From assembly GCA_963971535.1 (NCBI GenBank), contig OZ020592.1, forward strand, positions 56,118,336 through 56,182,335: a stretch of DNA of 64,000 nucleotides. Direction: 5' to 3'. The DNA comes from Notolepis coatsorum (taxonomy: Eukaryota; Chordata; Actinopteri; Aulopiformes; Paralepididae). The position numbers were made by a program, and so were the translations under genes. The notes under the pieces were generated by a model. The model saw nothing but the letters and a program-made list of their open reading frames with translations, was not told where the DNA came from and ran no database searches. This document shows, piece after piece, positions 54,070 through 64,000 of the stretch; the stretch's first letter is position 1; the number at the start of each line of letters is the position of its first letter.

Positions 54070-55075
54070 CAGGGTTCCCACGCTTGCCTCGAAATCTTTT
54101 TCCATACTACCTCCTGATTTTCCAGGTACCATATTAAGTGATGATCTATAGGCCCCTGAAGTTTTCCGCCCCCATCCGCGCCCCCCTCCCATCACACACA
54201 ACCCCCTAGGACACCTGACTACTTACTTGATTTAAAAGATGTGCCAGTCAAGTCTACATTGTAAATGCTTAGAGATTATGTCTTATTGATAATATCAATG
54301 CATGAAATAATGCAACAAGCTGTAGATGAACAACAATTTATTGAACTGGAACACATGAGCACTGGTATTGATATATGTTCTCTCTTCCACTCCTCTCCTA
54401 TCTCATCCTGTCCTCTTCTCTCCACACCTCCCCTCGTGTCCGCTCCTGTCTTCTCTTCCTACTCTTCTCAACTCCTCTCCACTGTTCTCCCTTTTCCTCT
54501 GTCATCCTCCTCTTCCATCTTCGCGGCCTCTTCTCTTCCTCCTCCCTTGGGGGAACTAATGGGATAACTGGGGTTGCAACAAAAGTGCAACTAGGCTAAA
54601 AACCCAATGAAATAAAATAATAATAAATAATATGCTTCTTAGCAGATTTCTTAGCTTAACATAACAGACCTAAGTTTGGGGGAACTAATGGGATAACAGG
54701 GGTTGCAACAAAAGTGCAACTAAGGGCTAAAAACACAATGAAATAAAATAATAATAATAATAATAAATAATAATATATCCTTCTTAGCAGACTTCTTAGC
54801 TTAACATCCCAGGGAACTAATGGGATAACTGGGATGTTGTTTGCTCCTGACAAGAGTCTCAAAGTCTGGGGTGATGGTAGACAAAGCAACTCTGAGGTCA
54901 TGCTCAATGCCCCTCTCCACTCCTCTTACTCCTCCTCTCTACAGTCTGAAGATCTGAAACAGAATGTTATTTTGATGTCATCTCCATAACCTAAAATGGT
55001 GTTATATTTGTCTTTATGTGACCAATAAATATTACAATCTTTCATACATCCATAAAGGCTATTGCGCATACCTCA

Positions 55076-56705
55076 TTGCTTTAACTTATTGACAGACTCT
55101 TGCAGCTCTTTCAGAGCTTTGTCTAGAGCTGCCATCTCTTCCTTTTTATCAGCAACCCCTTTCCGATAGGCATTTGATTTTTGACAGCAGTGTAAAATCG
55201 TGCTTCTCTGCCATGCCTGCCATTTCATGTGCTTCTTTCTCCATTGTTTCAGCACTAGTCATTACTTTTTGCCGCTTTGTTTTCACCTTCTGGATTTCCT
55301 GGCAGAGCTACTTTCTTTTCTTCCCTTTGGTGGTTTGCTCTCTCAACTTCTTCTGGTCTTCCAGATACATCTCATATCTTGTCCTTGCTCCTCTGCAGTG
55401 TTGCTTGAGGTCTTTTGGAAGAGCTTAATCTGTGTGCCCAGCCATTGCATCGTGGACCAAGCGCATTGCTATTAGCGTCTTCTCCTGTAGGTTTTCAACA
55501 AGCATATCCTTGTTAACAGAGTACCCCCTTTCTACTGCAGCTTGTCCATGAGACAGAGTGAAGAGACATTTCATGATGTTCCACAGTTCTGCATACTCTT
55601 CTTTGCCACTGAGATATCTTCAGAAGAATTCATCAAGTCTGCAGCTGTAAACAAATTCTTGGAACTCTGCTTTGTGGTTTGTGTTGACATCGAGTGAGAA
55701 TGCTTTATACTGAGAAAGGACTTTGTCACACTCTGTGGCAGGGCACCATCCAGCATTGAGGAGAACCTGAAGGAGTTTCTCAAACATTGCTGTTGTACTT
55801 TCGGTTTCTGTCACAATCATCACAGGGTCAAGGGACCTCATATGCCGCACAGCTGGATACATGAGAGGACTTCTCTCCATAATTTTCTTGCAGGTCATTG
55901 CGAGTAAGGAGACGCATTCTTTTTTTAACTCCACGATTTTCACTGGATTTTCCTGGAGCTTCTCAGATGCCTTCTGCAAAGCCTGCTTGGTTGAAAATCC
56001 TATGTCCAGGTGTTTGAGAGGGACATGGATTTGCTTCTCTTGGGGGTCCAGTTTAGTGAGCTGGTGAGGTGTCTTGATCTTTGCCAGCTCTTCTCTCTTG
56101 ATAAAGCATGACAGCAGGCCTGTCAGGGTGCTTTGGAGCTCCTTTGCCAAGAATGGTACCATTGGGGCATCTGTCTGAAATACCTCCAAAAAAGGCTTCA
56201 GCTGTCTTGCAACAAAAGCAAAAAACTCAAGTTTAGCCAGGAAAAGAGGGTCTTCGGTTGCCTTCTTGACTGTCAAGTAGGACGCAGATGTTGGCACTTT
56301 ACTCTTCGGAAGTTTCTTGTGGCTGTGGATGTACGCCATCACAGCTGGCCACACTTCGATTGCCCGCTCAGCAACTTGCAAGTCTTCAACCCATCGAGTG
56401 GCACAGAACTTCAGAGGAAATCTTGCAGTTTTAGTCAGCTCACTGAAATCCTCTCGCCTTGCTGGCGAGTCATGGAACACCTGCCAAAGCGCTCTCAGCA
56501 CATCTCCGATTTTCCAACCTGTTTCCCTCTCTCCGGTCTGGAAACTTCCATGCACAACATGCAGTCCACAACATCCCAGGTTGATGAGCTTTGGTGCATC
56601 TGGGTCCTCTTTGCTCTTGTCCTCTTGGAATATTCTTAAGAACTTCTAATTCACTGTAGGGCCATCCATCAATATTTGCAGGAGCTTCTTGGGGTCCAGA
56701 GGTGA
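55076..56705 (-). pseudogene. Transposase-like gene with two nonsense codons
   Basis: The largest open part (56555-55620, 311 codons) contains WKIGDVLRALWQVFHDSPAR, RFPLKFCATRWVEDLQVAER and QTDAPMVPFLAKELQ. A TGA at 55622-55620 interrupts it, after which the same frame continues LWNIMKCLFTLSHGQAAVER and GYSVNKDMLVENLQEKTLIA to a TAA at 55427-55425. An in-frame stop near 56648 breaks the N-terminal side (ILMDGPTVN, LINLGCCGLHVVHG). A lysine-rich coiled coil in another frame follows to 55076. L--LSHGQA-VERG-S-N recalls the hAT dimerisation region and is common in fish and cnidarian transposon proteins. The N-terminus is missing. Confidence 0.7.
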
Positions 56706-56744
56706 CAGGGATCTGTTGATACCCTCCAAGAGCTTCTCTGCCTA

Positions 56745-57045
56745 TAACTGGCTCGTTATGAGAGCTAACGTTGGCTAGCTACTGTACCTGGCGCTGGCTA
56801 ACTGGCTCGTTATGAGCGCTAACGTTGGTAGCTACTGTACCTGGCGCTGGCTAACTGCCTCGTTATGAGAGCTAACGTTGGTAGCTACTGTACCTGGCGC
56901 TGGCTAACTGGCTCGTTATGAGAGCTAACGTTGGCTAGCTACTGTACCTGGCGCTGGCTAACTGGCTCGTTATGAGAACTAACGTTGGCTAGCTAATGTA
57001 CCTGGCGCTGGCTAACTGGCTCGTTATGAAAGCTAACGTTGGCTA
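56745..57045. repeat. 54-bp tandem repeat, about 5.5 copies
   Basis: Units contain CTGGCTCGTTATGAGAGCTA, ACGTTGGCTAGCTACTGTAC and CTGGCGCTGGCTAA. Lies at the upstream side of the transposase-like gene, inside the same transposon. Confidence 0.93.
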
Positions 57046-57492
57046 GCTAGTTAGCAAGATTGCACTGCTTACTAACTAACGTTGATAAACCCAGGTTTAC
57101 CACAGTTAAAACACAGCTACTTACATTTGAGGATAAACTTGCATAAGAAGTTTCACTCAAGTTTCACTGTAGATGCCAAGGCTCCCTTGGCTCACCAAGT
57201 TGCCTGCATCAAATTCCAACATCCAATATACCATATAGGATGCCAAGAGCATGCTCTACAACATGGGATCATCCATCTACAGCTGTTCACATGTAAAGGG
57301 TTTTTATAAACTCATGTTAATTCTGTGCTCAATCGTTAAATTTTATTACACATCATCCAATAAAATTTTCCAGGACAACTGTTTCTATTTCCATGTAATT
57401 GGTCACTTTTGCTCAGTTTCCATGCCTTTCCATACCTGGAAAATGAAAAAATTAATCCCATGTTTTCCAGGTACCGTGGGAACCCTGTAAGT

Positions 57493-57977
57493 ATGTCACC
57501 TACTGGTGAGCAACGGGAACTAATGCCACAAACCCAATTTGGCAGGCTGGCAGGCTGGCTGGCACAATGTATTCAGGCAGAAATCAACATAAATACATAA
57601 ATCCAAACAAATACATAAAATATAACATATGGCAATACAACCTCTAATAATGTCAGTTTTGGCTTCTACACTCACCTTCACTAAACAAATAATCATAAAG
57701 TCTGTTTTCAATGTACAGTATATATAAGGAAACCAAAATCCAATTTGTTAAATTTATTGAACATTGAAGAAAAGAAATGCAGTTGACAGTACACAAACAA
57801 AACCATCAGCTACAGTCGAATACCTATGTCATTTTGAATAGTTGAATAACTACCGTGCCCATCACTCCTGTAAAACTGCCCTCAAGTCATGATGAATATT
57901 TAGCAGAAGTCCAAGTAGACAGAAGAGGAGACTCCTATTGTGTAGCTGGAGTAGACCTTGTGTCATAAGTACTTATA
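57493..57977. other. mrpl10 intron, nothing recognised
   Basis: AT-rich sequence between the transposon at 54070-57487 and the AAT microsatellite. No element ends seen. Confidence 0.4.
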
Positions 57978-58075
<98 letters not shown>

Positions 58076-58167
58076 GTGATTTATATAGCTCTTTTCTAGA
58101 ACTCAGTTACTTTACACTAAGGGGTGGAGGTAGACAAGCAACAGACAAACATAACAAACACAACAAC

Positions 58168-58249
<82 letters not shown>
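57978..58249. repeat. Two (AAT)n tracts around a LINE tail scrap
   Basis: Pure trinucleotide tracts at 57978-58072 and 58167-58249. Between them, TTATATAGCTCTTTTCTAGA and TTACTTTACACTAAGGGGTGG look like an L2 3' end. Both tracts are likely the poly(ATT) tails of minus-strand L2-type LINEs. Confidence 0.85.
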
Positions 58250-58748
58250 GAGTCAATTTGTACCGCACTTTATATTTGTGAGAATCTCAAAGTGCTACAG
58301 GAGATAAAGATAAAAAGTTAAATGAATAAAACAATTAAAATGAATAAAACAACCAATGAAATGGAAGAACATAAAAAGTAAAATAAAATAAAATAATAAT
58401 CAAATGAATAGAAGTAAAAAGAAAAGTAAAAGAAAAATTCAGGCGAAAGCCTTGTTAAAAAGAAATGTTTTTAGGCCCCTTTTAACACTTTGACTTCCCA
58501 AGCTTAAAGTGGAAATGAAGCAGTGCGATAAATACATATTCATAGCATCACATTAGTATTTAGATAAGCCACAGAAGAAATCACGTTATAAAAATAAGCA
58601 GTTTCTAAGAAAAAACGATTTGTTGTGTGCATTTCTGAAGCATTTAGCATTATGGGCGCGGCCATTTTGTTGCTGACGTCATGGAGCTTGTTTGGTGTAT
58701 ACACTGCTGGTTAGTTGCCTATAGTGAATGGGTCAGTCGGTAAATAAA

Positions 58749-59171
58749 ATGTTGCCTACAAAACAACGGGACCGCGGTGGTTCTGTTTGTATTGCTCCTG
58801 GCTGTTCAAACTACCGTAATTTTACCATGTGAGAGAGAGGAAAGTTGGTTAATTTCCACAAACTACCAGTGAAAAAAACAGTGTTGTTGGCATGTTGGCT
58901 CAGGCTGGCTGCACTCAGGCGGCGTGATCAGCCTGTTGGACAGGGAAGGAGGATCTGCAGCGAACACTTCATTGCCTCGGATTATGTTGTTGGGGGTGGA
59001 AGGTTTGTCCAGAAGACCACTAATCAGCTGAAGCCTGATGCGGTTCCCTCGGTCTTCGACAGACAGACCGGCGTTAGCTCTCGGGAGCGATCGCTAGCTA
59101 GTTGGCACCAGCCGGGGACCGGCGTTAGCAACCGGGAGCGTCGCGGAGCATTCAGCCTGCTGGCTACCTAG
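58749..59171 (+). pseudogene. THAP domain exon, left arm
   Basis: From ATG at 58749 reads CIAPGCSNY (C-x4-C), then a TGA near 58830, then LVNFHKLPVKKTVLLACWL, GRRICSEHFIASDYV and LKPDAVPSVFD. C-----C / F-K-P / W / C--HF / LK-DAVP are the THAP C2CH zinc-finger landmarks. One in-frame stop; the following 40 residues are unrelated to known domains. Confidence 0.85.
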
Positions 59172-59427
59172 ATCCACTTCAACCAGCGTCGCGGAGCATT
59201 CAGCCTGCTGGCTACACAGCTTGTCGGTGTGCTAATAGCCTCGGCAAGCTAACGGTAGCTGGCTACACATCTTGTCGGTGTGCTAATAGCCTCTGCAAGC
59301 TAACGGTAGCTGGCTACACAGCTTGTCGGTGTGCTGGAGCCTCTGCAAGCTAACGGTAGCTGGCTCCAGGCTATTAGCACATCGACAAGCTGCTGGAGCT
59401 CCCGACGCTCGGCTGGTTGAAGTGGAT

Positions 59428-59845
59428 CTAGGTAGCCAGCAGGCTGAATGCTCCGCGACGCTCCCGGTTGCTAACGCCGGTCCCCGGCTGGTGCCAACTA
59501 GCTAGCGATCGCTCCCGAGAGCTAACGCCGGTCTGTCTGTCGAAGACCGAGGGAACCGCATCAGGCTTCAGCTGATTAGTGGTCTTCTGGACAAACCTTC
59601 CACCCCCAACAACATAATCCGAGGCAATGAAGTGTTCGCTGCAGATCCTCCTTCCCTGTCCAACAGGCTGGTCACGCCGCCTGAGTGCAGCCAGCCTGAG
59701 CCAACATGCCAACAACACTGTTTCTTTCACTGGTAGTTTGTGGAAATTAACCAACTTTCCTCTCTCTCACATGGTAAAATTAGTTTGAACAGCCAGGAGC
59801 AATACAAACAGAACCACCGCGGTCCCGTTGTTTTGTAGGCAACAT
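59428..59845 (-). pseudogene. THAP domain exon, right arm (inverted copy)
   Basis: Minus-strand copy of the left-arm exon, nearly identical from the FHKLPVKE segment to the end. It has lost four bases (CCGT, near 59790) after the first cysteine pair, giving a TAA there. The residues after the THAP module are the same as in the left arm. Confidence 0.85.
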
Positions 59846-61381
59846 TTTATTTACCGACTGACCCATTCACTATAGGCAACTAACCAGCAGTGTATACACC
59901 AAACAAGCTTCATGACGTCAGCCATGACGTCAGCAACAAAATGGCGGCGCCCATGTTGAAAACAGGGATATTATATTTGATTTTTCAGACAAATAAGATA
60001 GATTTCACATTTGATTATAGAACCCTGTCTTACACAAGGTACACAACAAACAAACTAGGATCACATTGCTCACTGCTTCATTTCCACTTTAATTCCTTTT
60101 TACCCCCCTTGAATGCCCAAGGCCACTTCAATGTTAACGTTAATATCGCCTAATTTATGTTTTAAATTATGGCTATGTGTCTAATCTGCCCGTTGCATTA
60201 TCAATGACCTATTTCCAGTCAACATTGTCGAAGCAGATTGTTTTTTTATCAGTTCATTTCCGTTTCATAGCATTTAGAAAACCCCTCGTTTTCACGGAGA
60301 AGAAAGAGGTTTCCATGATAAATCGCCTTTTACTGGAATATTCTAGAAAGTTGTCATTGTTCGTCCCTATTTATGAATCGTTTTCAAATAAACGCTAGAT
60401 TATCGATAGTATATGTGTACGCATGCGCGCTCGTGGTGCGCGCTGAAAATCGCTTCTCCTATTTCCTGACGGCGCGCATAGTCGAACAGCCATATCACAT
60501 AATCACATAAAAGCTTATATATCCGTGAAAACGGGTCTGATTATCCTTAGACTTGTAACATAGATTGCTTACCTGAGATCAGATGGTATCCAAATGGATT
60601 ATTCCAATTCCTGATGGCCATTCGAAAAAATCGATCTTTTTATTGATTCACCGTGTATATTGTAAAACACATATTCACCGCTGCTCTGAGAGTCCAGCAT
60701 GAAGCTGGTAGACGCCGGCTGCGTGAGTGAGAAGTAAAATGTGGAGTCCGAGTTTTTTTTTTCTCATTCATTTTCATTGAGTTCAATCCAAAAGGGTGAA
60801 TTACCACCTGGGAGACGATAGGGGGCGTTTTTTTCACATCTGAGCGCCTGAGGTAGCTGAATTTCCAACGGTAGACTCGGTTGATGAAATATGATTTCAG
60901 ATCGCTAAAAATAAAAAAAATAAATACAAGAATTCTCGTGAGTGGGCATTCAACCCGCGGGGGGTAAACCCGAGAAATCTCGGGCGTGGCATGCAAAGTG
61001 TTAAAAGCCTCGACGGATTGTGGTGCTCTCAGGTGGATGGGAAGAGCATTCCATAGTCTGGGTGCGGCAGAGCAGAAGGCTCGATCGCCCATGGTGTGAA
61101 GCTTAGTCCTGGGGGCTTTGAGGAGGTAGGCTGTGCCGGAGCGGAGGGAGCGTGAGGAGGAGTGGGGGGTGAGGAGTTCCTTGAGGTAGGCAGGGGCACC
61201 ACTGTGTACGCACTGGTGAGTGAGGAGGGAGACCTTGTACTCAATCCTGTGTTCCACGGGGAGCCAGTGAAGTGATCTGAGGGTGGGGGTGATGTGATCA
61301 TATTTGCGCACCCTCATCAGGATCCTAGCAGGATAAAAGTCTAATCTGCACATCTCTGGACAGGTGAGACATGTTAATCTA

Positions 61382-63130
61382 TCAATATAAAATAAGATAA
61401 GATATTCCTGTATTGATCCCCTTGGGGAAATTCAGGCATCATATTCTCACTATGTACAGTCCACCCTGGTATAATATACAGACTACCAATAATATCACTA
61501 TGTACGTATAGTACAGTCCACCCTGGTATAATATACAGACTCAATCTTAAGTCAACCCCAGGTACAAATAGATATCGCTAACCTTAGTCTACCCTGGTAT
61601 ACATAAACTGATTACACAGATTATCAATAAATAATATACATGTGCATATAAAAATATGATTGAAGATGTGAATGAATGAGACCTTGTGCAATGTGCGCTA
61701 GAGTCCATGCAGGGTTCAGTAGTTAAAAGCCTATCAGTTCTAACAGTACCCCAGCAGTTAACCTAGTCAGTCCATGTCCTTTGTTCTGAAGGTCCAGATT
61801 AATACCTAATTAGAATTAGTTCAACAAAAAGGTAGATTAGACTATCACCTAAAGTCCACGTTTATTATTTTCTATATATATATATATTGTTTTATTTATA
61901 TAAGATATATATTTACTGTTGACCTGATAGTGTTTTACTGTTCGCCTGTATAATGCTCCTTGTATCGCACGCTGTGTATACAGCGCGCACCCATTGGAAC
62001 GGAGAAAAAGTTAGTTAGTTTTGTATATACAGCGCGAGCGACTCACCACGTATTGAACGGAGAAAAAAGATACCGTTAGTCGGAGAATAAAAGTGAGGAG
62101 AGAGTTGTTTTTGCTACAGCGCTGAGGTGGTAACGTTGGGGCCGTTATTAGTCAACTGTGTCGTAGTATCGCCGGTCCGGGGGAAAAGTGGAGTGCCTGT
62201 CTGCCGACGGCGACAGGCAGACGATAACAGAGAAAGAGGACGTTTAGACTGAGTTCGGTTGAGGCTGAACTCAGATAGCATTAGCAACCAACGGACTATT
62301 TGCTGTTAGCCCCAGTATAAAGGGTTAACGAACTACCAGAAGCTCGGGCGTTGTTTGGACAATAGGAACCCGGTCCGTATGAGACCCTTCTATCCAGCGA
62401 CTACCCGGCCGACGGTCTTCACGGTCACTGTCTACATCAGCCTCTGGAGTAGGAACTCCAGAGATCGTCGTCTCCGCCCTCATTAGACTCCGCCCTCATC
62501 ATTCTCCTCCGGACAATTCACCATCCACCTCCATTCAGAGTTCCAACGGCCTGGTACCATTAATTTAGGAATTATAATATTCGGAAATTGTTATATATAT
62601 AAATTGTATAATAATTAGGATAATGTTTATAAGAAAATTGTATTAACCCCATTATATTTGTTGTTGTTTATATTTATTTACATTTGTGTTTATGTTACAC
62701 ATTAAATGTGATTATTCAACCTGGTACCCCTCTCACCTCCCATTTAATAGAGTGTCCGCCATTTTGTGTACATTTAATATTGGTTAATTAATCATTTAGT
62801 ATTTGTCAATCTCATTATTTAAATACAGTCAGGGTTGTGTAGCCCCTCAGCTACATCCTTGGTTGTGGAGCCTGATGGCTACTGGCACAAAGGACTGACC
62901 GAGGTGATTTATGATGTATGATTTACGATTTATGAGTCTATGGCTGAACGTGCTCCTCAGCTTTGCTAGCTCCTCATAGAGGAGGTGGGAGGGGTTCTCC
63001 AGGATAGTGTGCGTCCAGCGCCTTTCTCATTCTCCTCTCCGCAAACCACTTCCAGATTGTCCAGCCTTCCTCACCTGCTTGTTCAGTTTGTTTGTGTCTC
63101 TTGAGTTGATGTTACCCCCCCTCCCCTTAT
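61382..63130 (-). repeat. LINE 3' end and internal scrap, split
   Basis: 61382-61445 is the reverse complement of a LINE terminus (GAATTTCCCCAAGGGGATCA, ATACAGG). 62850-63130 (AGCCTGATGGCTACTGGCACA, CTCCTCATAGAGGAGGTGGG) resembles minus-strand sequence of the same class. Between lie a duplicated block (ACAGTCCACCCTGGTATAAT at 61457 and 61510) and an LTR-like segment. Confidence 0.45.
61917..62848 (+). repeat. Candidate solo LTR
   Basis: Starts TGTTGACCTGATAGTG, ends near CCCCTCAGCTACA. Contains duplicated promoter-like text (ACGGAGAAAAAG at 62000 and 62055, TATACAGCGCG at 61977 and 62026) and ACATTAAATGTG downstream. TG...CA ends fit an LTR, but no target duplication was found. Confidence 0.35.
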
Positions 63131-63370
63131 GGGGGACATGTGGTCAAATCTGTTGAAAAACGAATTCAGCTCACTTGCACGATCCAGGGACAACACGACA
63201 GCTGCCCGTAATTTCCCTGCCACCCAACTCTTTTTATTTGTTGTCTGTCTCGTGTGAAACTGCCTGCAGCGGTGCAGCCTTCTGGACCAGGTTGCCCTCG
63301 AACAAGTCGATCGTTGATTTTAACAGGAGATTCACCTGGTTAGCTAAATTAATACGTAAAATGTTTTTAC
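63131..63370. other. mrpl10 intron beside donor, nothing recognised
   Basis: No element end or coding remnant seen. The mrpl10 donor is at 63370-63369. Confidence 0.4.
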
Positions 63371-63538
63371 CTGGTTGGGGATGAACTTGACGGCTACACC
63401 ATGCTTATAGAGCCTGTGCTTGAGAAGCAGCATGTCTTCTGCGCAGGTGGCATTGTTCTGCACCACAGCAACCATCCTGTGGTCCTGGAAGATGCTCTTC
63501 GCCTGCTTCTTTAGGAGTAACACCAAACCACTCTCCTC
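63371..63538 (-). CDS. mrpl10: mrpl10 internal exon, L10 N-terminal fold
   Basis: 168 bp, 56 codons, acceptor actgtcag| and donor CAG|gtaaaa. Encodes EESGLVLLLKKQAKSIFQDH, RMVAVVQNNATCAEDMLL and YKHGVAVKFIPNQ. This matches human EE-GL--LL-------FQDNRM-AV-QN---SAED-LL--H-L-KH---K-FPNQ with identical exon length by my recollection. Phase 0 at both ends; V of the next exon follows directly. The mitochondrial targeting sequence and first exon(s) should lie right of the window. Confidence 0.96.
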
Positions 63539-64000
63539 CTGACAGTGCAATATTAGAGAAGGGAAAACGAGAAAGGTTCATGTCACAGATAACATGAACT
63601 CTTTGTGTAACTGAGGGGTACAATTCCCTGACTGTATTGAATAAGTATGGTATCATTAAACCACTACTGAGTTATGTACATTACTACTGGCCATACAGTA
63701 CACATGTATATGAAATGAACATATCCACAATAACACGGCTTCACAAGAAATACTGTTTAGAAGAATATTTATTAGCAGCACGAAGATTATCTTACATTAC
63801 TTATCAAGATTGAGAGTTGCGCTTGTAAGGCGAAGAATGTGCATGAATAGGTCAAGAGCGTAAGTCCATGAGAATATTACGCAGGAGATAATTAATACCA
63901 CCTGTATCATAAGAATTATATATGGTACACTAGAGATACTAAGAGGGTCCCTCCGGTTGTAGGCCAGCAGGGGAGAGGATTTGTCGGTAGCGAAAGTCTG
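63539..64000. other. mrpl10 upstream intron, nothing recognised
   Basis: The missing N-terminal part of mrpl10 (mitochondrial targeting peptide and the conserved HF---KL-A-TEY segment) was looked for on the minus strand and not found, so it lies right of the window. Confidence 0.45.

Larger units (their letters stand above)
54070..57487 (-). mobile_element. DNA transposon, 5-bp TSD TAAGT, hAT5-like
   Basis: Perfect 13-bp TIR CAGGGTTCCCACG / CGTGGGAACCCTG, flanked by TAAGT at 54065-54069 and 57488-57492. 3418 bp. Carries a transposase-like gene on the minus strand (55076-56705), a duplicated block with GGGGGAACTAATGGGATAAC (54549, 54677, 54812), a CT-rich tract (54375-54560) and a 54-bp tandem repeat (56745-57045). 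A 5-bp duplication with CAGGG ends suggests the hAT5 group, by recollection only. Confidence 0.85.
58508..60088. mobile_element. Kolobok-like palindrome with two THAP exons
   Basis: TTAA at 58504-58507 and 60089-60092. TIR AGTGGAAATGAAGCAGTG on both sides. The arms, roughly 650 bp each, are inverted copies of each other around a repeat-rich centre (59175-59400, units with CTTGTCGGTGTGCTAATAGC). Kolobok transposases carry N-terminal THAP domains and target TTAA, which fits. No catalytic transposase region is present. Confidence 0.85.
58486..61000. mobile_element. piggyBac-like nonautonomous element, copy 6, carrying a Kolobok
   Basis: TTAA at 58482-58485 and 61001-61004. Ends CACTTTGACTTCCC and GGCATGCAAAGTG. 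Without the internal Kolobok-like element it is about 930 bp and aligns with copy 2 (12677-13608) along its length, including TTCGAAAAAATCGAT. Confidence 0.88.
58250..61375 (-). pseudogene. L2-like LINE C-terminus, split by a TTAA element
   Basis: 61350-61005 encodes HITPTLRSLHWLPVEHRIEY, VHSGAPAYLKELLTPHSSSR and GDRAFCSAAPRLWNALPIHL up to SVEAF. After removing 58486-61000 and one TTAA the frame continues KRGLKTFLFNKAFA-stop (58485-58441). The 3' UTR (GCACTTTGAGATTCTCACAA, then GTGCGGTACAAATT) leads into the (ATT)n tail. Text and tail identify a fish L2-type LINE on the minus strand. Confidence 0.88.

Overview
This is vertebrate nuclear DNA, almost certainly from a teleost fish. Two host genes are recognisable, both on the minus strand: the first coding exons of osbpl7 (PH-domain oxysterol-binding-protein-related protein, 58-2742) and three exons of mrpl10 (mitochondrial ribosomal protein L10, 34257-63538). 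All exon edges have canonical splice sites and compatible phases. As I recall it, OSBPL7 and MRPL10 are also neighbours in the same orientation in the human genome, which supports both calls. osbpl7 continues past the left edge and the 5' part of mrpl10 past the right edge. The mrpl10 introns are about 17.9 kb and 10.9 kb and are filled with transposable elements.

Between the two genes (about 6.1-27.4 kb) is a deeply nested set of mobile elements. A DIRS-like element with perfect 41-bp inverted ends carries a Gag-like ORF that is split at TTAA by a 609-bp palindromic MITE. Its right inverted repeat is itself split by a hAT element (11700-27401, 8-bp duplication GCGTAAGC). That hAT interval has swallowed a TTAA element, a minus-strand L1-like LINE and a Copia element. 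The L1 is split by another hAT (duplication CTCTAGTG), which in turn carries a tRNA-derived SINE. The Copia is split by yet another hAT (duplication CCACAGGA). LINE 3' fragments and a short DIRS derivative follow up to 29.5 kb. From 29.9 to 34.2 kb I recognise no gene.

The first mrpl10 intron in map order holds the most unusual object: an LTR retroelement or endogenous retrovirus on the plus strand (35936-43380). Its two 926-bp LTRs are nearly identical and its leader contains an 83-bp tandem repeat. It has one long open reading frame (37934-40369, 811 codons) in which a fragment of the host tight-junction gene cingulin is joined in frame to a Gag-like protein. Most of pol is missing; an integrase zinc-finger remnant and a second partial gag-like segment remain. 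The rest of the introns hold TTAA-flanked piggyBac-like MITEs (six copies in the window), LINE 3' ends, an L1 fragment, a 3.4-kb DNA transposon with 5-bp duplications (54070-57487), and a palindromic Kolobok-like element with two inverted copies of a THAP domain exon, nested in a piggyBac-like MITE that is nested in an L2-like LINE.

No tRNA, rRNA or CRISPR feature was seen. All identifications come from reading the sequence and remembered family features; no database search was run.
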